A DNA stretch of 64,000 bases, taken from NCBI RefSeq assembly GCF_041380235.1, contig NZ_JBGIYY010000001.1, positions 310,001 to 374,000 on the forward strand, given 5' to 3'. The position numbers were made by a program, and so were the translations under genes. This DNA comes from Glaciecola sp041380235. GTDB taxonomy: Bacteria; Pseudomonadota; Gammaproteobacteria; Enterobacterales; Alteromonadaceae. The notes beneath the pieces are model-generated. The model was not told the origin of the DNA. It was given only the letters and a program-made list of their open reading frames with translations, and searched no databases. This document shows, piece after piece, positions 60,691-64,000 of the stretch. How positions within the stretch are numbered: the stretch's first letter is position 1; each line of letters begins with the position of its first letter.

Positions 60691-62343
60691 GTGGAAAAAA
60701 TTTGGATAAATCAGTACGACGAGTCGGTAGACGCTGAGATCAACCCAGATAGAGTTCCTTCCCTTATAGAGATATTTGAAAACGCTGTCAGCCAATATGC
60801 AAATCAAACCGCGTTCATCAATTTAGGGCATAAAATTAGTTTCGAAGATCTTGATGTATTGTCGATACAATTTGCTGCCTATTTGCAGAATTTAGGGCTA
60901 AAAAAAGGCGACGCCGTTGCGCTTATGATGCCAAATTTACTGCAGTATCCTGTTGCATTATTTGGTGTATTGAGAGCAGGGCTAACAGTCGTAAATGTGA
61001 ATCCTCTTTACACGCCGCGCGAACTTCAGCATCAGCTTTGCGATGCAGATGTAAAAACCATTGTGATTGTCGAAAATTTTGCGTCTACCTTAGACAAAGT
61101 GTTATCCAACACGCCAGTGCAAAATATTATATTGAGCAATTTAGGCGACATGCTGCCGTTTCCCAGAAAATGGTTGGTCAATTTTACGGTAAAGCATGTC
61201 AAAAAGATGATCCCATTGCATGGTTTAAGCAAGACGGTTTCGTTTTCTGAAGCCCTTGCTCGAGGTGAGAAGCAGGAATATACAAGGCCGAGCTTGAGCG
61301 GCTCCGATATTGCATTTTTGCAATATACAGGTGGTACCACAGGGGTATCGAAAGGTGCCATGCTCACGCACCGCAATATGGTTGCCAATTTAGAGCAGGT
61401 AAGCGGAATTTTAGAGTCAGCGGTCACCCCTGGCAAAGACATGGTAGTAACTGCGCTGCCGCTTTATCATATCTTTGCGCTTACCAGTAACTGTTTAACC
61501 TTCTTAAAATACGGTTGTCCCAATTTATTGATCACCAATCCTCGTGATATGCCAGCGTTTGTAAAAGAATTAAGCCGCTATCCTTTTGCTGTGATAACCG
61601 GCGTAAATACCTTATTCAATGGTTTGCTCAACACCCCAGGCTTTGCAGAGCTAGATTTTTCTCATTTTAGTTTTGGTCTGGGTGGTGGCATGGCTGTGCA
61701 AAAACCAGTGGCTGATAAATGGCAAGCGGTTACCGGTAAAATGCTTATCGAAGGCTATGGCCTCACTGAGTGCTCCCCTGTGGTATCGGTCAATCCAGTT
61801 AATGCAAAAGAGCACAAAGGCTCCATCGGGCTACCTTTACCTTCTACCGATATAAAGATATGCGATGAGCAGGGCAATGAAGTTGCCCTCGGGGAAGCTG
61901 GCGAACTATATGTGAAGGGACCGCAGGTAATGCTCGGTTACTTAGGGCGGGAAGACGCAACGGCTGAAGTTCTTCAAGATGGCTGGCTGGCTACCGGCGA
62001 TGTTGCCAGAGCTGACAATCAAGGTTATCTCTATATTGTTGACCGCAAGAAAGATATGATTCTAGTGTCTGGCTTTAACGTATTTCCAAACGAAATTGAA
62101 GAAGTAGCCGCCATGCACGACGGCATTCTAGAGGCTGCCGCTATCGGTATACCGCATGAGGTTTCTGGAGAAGTGGTAAAATTGTTTGTAGTAAAAAGTG
62201 ACAGTAAACTGACCGAGTCGATGGTGATTGCCCACTGCAAGTCCTTGTTGACCGGTTACAAAGTACCGAAGATTATTGAATTTAAAGACGAGCTACCCAA
62301 AAGCAACGTGGGTAAGATACTCCGCCGTGAACTTAGGGATTAA
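60691..62343 (+). CDS. fadD: long-chain fatty acid-CoA ligase
   Basis: A 550-residue AMP-forming ligase. The ATP/AMP motif YTGGTTGVSKGAMLTHRN (about residues 211-228), EGYGLTECSPVVSVNP, TGDVARADNQGYLYIVDRKKDMILVSGFNVFPNEIE and the C-terminal catalytic lysine in SNVGKILRRELRD are all present. It activates imported fatty acids to acyl-CoA at the membrane for beta-oxidation. It starts at GTG 60691 with AGGATG before it. rnd follows six bases downstream, the E. coli fadD-rnd order. Confidence 0.95.
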   Translation: MEKIWINQYDESVDAEINPDRVPSLIEIFENAVSQYANQTAFINLGHKISFEDLDVLSIQFAAYLQNLGLKKGDAVALMMPNLLQYPVALFGVLRAGLTVVNVNPLYTPRELQHQLCDADVKTIVIVENFASTLDKVLSNTPVQNIILSNLGDMLPFPRKWLVNFTVKHVKKMIPLHGLSKTVSFSEALARGEKQEYTRPSLSGSDIAFLQYTGGTTGVSKGAMLTHRNMVANLEQVSGILESAVTPGKDMVVTALPLYHIFALTSNCLTFLKYGCPNLLITNPRDMPAFVKELSRYPFAVITGVNTLFNGLLNTPGFAELDFSHFSFGLGGGMAVQKPVADKWQAVTGKMLIEGYGLTECSPVVSVNPVNAKEHKGSIGLPLPSTDIKICDEQGNEVALGEAGELYVKGPQVMLGYLGREDATAEVLQDGWLATGDVARADNQGYLYIVDRKKDMILVSGFNVFPNEIEEVAAMHDGILEAAAIGIPHEVSGEVVKLFVVKSDSKLTESMVIAHCKSLLTGYKVPKIIEFKDELPKSNVGKILRRELRD

Positions 62344-62349
62344 TCAGGT

Positions 62350-63546
62350 TTGAATAGCGCCGAAATAGCGAATCTACATCAACTAGCATATGAATACATA
62401 TGCGACGAAGCTGCCTTGAACAATCTATGTGACGACTTGCGACAGGCCAGTGTTGTCACTCTCGATACAGAGTTTGTGAGAACGCGCACCTTAAAGCCTC
62501 AACTTGGGCTATTGCAGGTTTATGACGGTAAGCGACTCGCTCTCATTGACCCGGTTTTAATCTCTGATTTATCGGCATTTACGCAAATTTTGACGAATGA
62601 AAATATTGTCAAAGTACTGCACTCTTGCTCAGAAGACATCGAAGCGCTGCATACCAATTTGGGCGTGACGCCAAATCCACTTTTTGATACGCAGTTTGCT
62701 GCAAGCATACTCGGAAAAGGCGCGAGTATTGGCTATGCCAATATGGTTGAAACATTTTTTTCTATTAGCTTAGATAAAGGCGAGTCAAGAACCGATTGGA
62801 TGGCACGCCCTCTATCGAATAATCAGCTTGACTATGCTGCTGCCGATGTAACGTATTTAATGGCAGCCTATGATGAGCTAGCAAGCGAGCTTGAGGAGCG
62901 AAATCTGACTCACTGCGTTTTTTCAGAGTCAGAAGCACTGATCTTAAAAAAGACCCATCCATTTCCAGCGGAATATGCGTATTTGACGCTATCGAACAAT
63001 TGGAAACTAAGCCCGCGTAGTTTGTATGCACTTAAGCATTTAGCGCACTGGAGATTAGACTTAGCAAGGTTAGAAGACATCGCCATCAACTTTGTGATCA
63101 AAGAAGCTTCTATGTTCGAAATTGCTATGAAATTGCCACAAAACAGCAGTCAACTGCATCAAATTCACGGCTTGTTTGGAAAACAGCTGAGGCTGTATGC
63201 GAATGATATTTTAAGAATTGTGAATGATGCCAGATCGGCATCTGAAGAAATGTTCCCTGCAAAGCCGCAACGACTGATTGACTTTCAAGTACATAAAAAA
63301 GCCACTGCCGATATTAAATTGATCATTGAAGAAACCGCTGAAAAAACCGGCATCCCCTCGCCGGTATTGGCCTCTAAAAAGCAAATAGGGCAAGTGTTAA
63401 GATGGTGCTGGGTTACACAAGACGAAACTGAGCTACAGGGGCTTAAACCCGACTTGCTCACAGGCTGGCGAAGAGTCTTATTCATCGAGCGTTTAGAAGC
63501 ATTATTTAGCGAACAAGGAACATATGAAACTTTGCGCGGTTTATAA
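62350..63546 (+). CDS. rnd: ribonuclease D
   Basis: A 398-residue DEDDy exoribonuclease that trims tRNA 3' ends. Exo I is VTLDTEFVRTRTLKPQLGLLQVYDG, Exo II VLHSCSEDIEALH, Exo III LDYAAADVTYL with the tyrosine. One or two HRDC domains follow (about residues 205-290 and beyond). It starts at TTG 62350, six bases after the fadD stop; ribosome site AGG lies close, so the start is somewhat uncertain. Its 3' end overlaps the YcgL gene by 23 bases. Confidence 0.94.
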   Translation: MNSAEIANLHQLAYEYICDEAALNNLCDDLRQASVVTLDTEFVRTRTLKPQLGLLQVYDGKRLALIDPVLISDLSAFTQILTNENIVKVLHSCSEDIEALHTNLGVTPNPLFDTQFAASILGKGASIGYANMVETFFSISLDKGESRTDWMARPLSNNQLDYAAADVTYLMAAYDELASELEERNLTHCVFSESEALILKKTHPFPAEYAYLTLSNNWKLSPRSLYALKHLAHWRLDLARLEDIAINFVIKEASMFEIAMKLPQNSSQLHQIHGLFGKQLRLYANDILRIVNDARSASEEMFPAKPQRLIDFQVHKKATADIKLIIEETAEKTGIPSPVLASKKQIGQVLRWCWVTQDETELQGLKPDLLTGWRRVLFIERLEALFSEQGTYETLRGL

Positions 63547-63811
63547 GGCCTCAAGAAGAGCCGACACTTATTTGTATGTGCCTGAAAAAGGTGACTTCAC
63601 AAAAGTACCTTCGGCGCTTTTAAAGGCGGTGGGTACGCCATTATTTGTGATGTTAATTCCCGTTGGCAAGCGCGAGCACATTGCCAATTTGCCCCGCGAC
63701 ACTTTTATTGAAAAAGTCCAGGCTGAGGGTTTTTATCTGCAGTTACCGCCTAAGGTTGAAAGCTTGTTAGAAAGTCACCGCCAAGATCTAGGACACGATC
63801 CTAAGCCGTAA
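63524..63811 (+). CDS. ycgL: YcgL-domain protein
   Basis: A 95-residue protein with the YcgL fold: MKLCAVYKASRRADTYLYVPEKGDFTKVPSALL, then FVMLIPVGKREHIANLPRDTFIEKVQAEGFYLQLP. The family is conserved in gammaproteobacteria, function unknown. It overlaps the rnd 3' end by 23 bases and is preceded by AAGGA inside rnd. A lytic transglycosylase gene begins 12 bases after the stop. Confidence 0.92.
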   Translation: MKLCAVYKASRRADTYLYVPEKGDFTKVPSALLKAVGTPLFVMLIPVGKREHIANLPRDTFIEKVQAEGFYLQLPPKVESLLESHRQDLGHDPKP

Positions 63812-63823
63812 AAGGAAGCATAA

Positions 63824-64000
63824 ATGAAATTGATTTACCAATTTACGATATGTGTTGCCTTGCTAATGCTAACGGGCGCGCGATTTGCTGAAGCGCAATC
63901 AGAACAACAACTTGATTTCGAAGACTATGTTGCCTCACTAAAACAGCAAGCACTTTCGAAGGGATATTCCGAAGCGTTTTTGGGTCCTATTTTTGCAAGT
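63824..64000 (+). CDS. lytic murein transglycosylase, MltB-like (N-terminal part, runs off the right edge)
   Basis: The first 59 codons from ATG 63824 are inside, behind a good AAGGAAG ribosome site. The translation has a signal peptide (MKLIYQFTICVALLMLTGAR, cleavage near AEAQ) and then LDFEDYVASLKQQALSKGYSEAFL, the usual entry of the SLT_2/MltB domain. A lipobox is not evident, so a soluble periplasmic form is possible. It is in line with rnd and ycgL. Confidence 0.72.
   Translation, partial: MKLIYQFTICVALLMLTGARFAEAQSEQQLDFEDYVASLKQQALSKGYSEAFLGPIFAS

Overview
The window looks like a chromosomal segment of a marine, polarly flagellated gammaproteobacterium of the Alteromonadales type (Alteromonas/Glaciecola-like). 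Support comes from a complete rnfABCDGE-nth cluster, a Vibrio/Alteromonas-type motY next to rnt, E. coli-like blocks (smrB/prmB-aroC; yoaA-tsaB-slp-fadD-rnd), an RF2 gene with the programmed frameshift, a secreted GH16 glycanase, and moderate G+C with AT-rich spacers. I see no insertion sequence, prophage, integrase or CRISPR array; this is mostly core genome. Assignments rest on reading motifs and remembered family sequences, not on database searches.

Layout. 1-1285: the 5' end of tmcA, divergent from a hotdog thioesterase. 1361-5329: a TPP riboswitch controlling a thiamine salvage operon (TonB receptor, YkoF-like thiamine-binding protein, PnuT-type permease, thiamine-kinase-like protein). 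5375-6260: tRNA-Trp and holD-rimI. 6293-7873: an EamA exporter and bicupin pair. 8121-16348: translation genes prfC, argS, prfB (frameshifted) and lysS, interrupted by an FMN reductase, a ClpP-fold membrane protein and a small membrane protein. 16345-18491: panE, an RluA-family synthase and an orphan Hpt protein on the minus strand. 18618-23873: an M16 peptidase lipoprotein, gshA and a lytic-transglycosylase-like lipoprotein. 24058-25231: a 40-residue membrane protein behind two FNR-like boxes, and a GH16 enzyme. 25361-31343: smrB/prmB-aroC, sodB, grxD, bfd with a Fur-like box, rnt and motY. 31425-33764: a PAS-rich hybrid histidine kinase. 33961-40023: rnf-nth. 40277-40457: twin tRNA-Asn genes.

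40458-41387 is the only long non-coding stretch. It holds a tRNA promoter, a LexA-like box, a cluster of DnaA-box-like sites and several palindromes, upstream of an overlapping MATE exporter-uvrB pair. Then follow a LysR regulator, divergent queC/queE with a periplasmic solute-binding-like protein, asnB, an M28 peptidase lipoprotein, a DUF3025 protein whose reading frame extends well upstream of any canonical start codon, a YIP1 membrane protein, natAB-like ABC exporter genes, yoaA-tsaB-orphan-slp-hydrolase, fadD behind a FadR-like palindrome, rnd, a YcgL protein and the start of an MltB-like transglycosylase.

Most informative signals: the TPP riboswitch with a visible Shine-Dalgarno sequestor and an 8-bp complementary anti-sequestor; the regulatory spacer before MATE-uvrB; the probable non-canonical (AUU) start of the DUF3025 gene; and the tandem FNR-like boxes before a micro-membrane protein.
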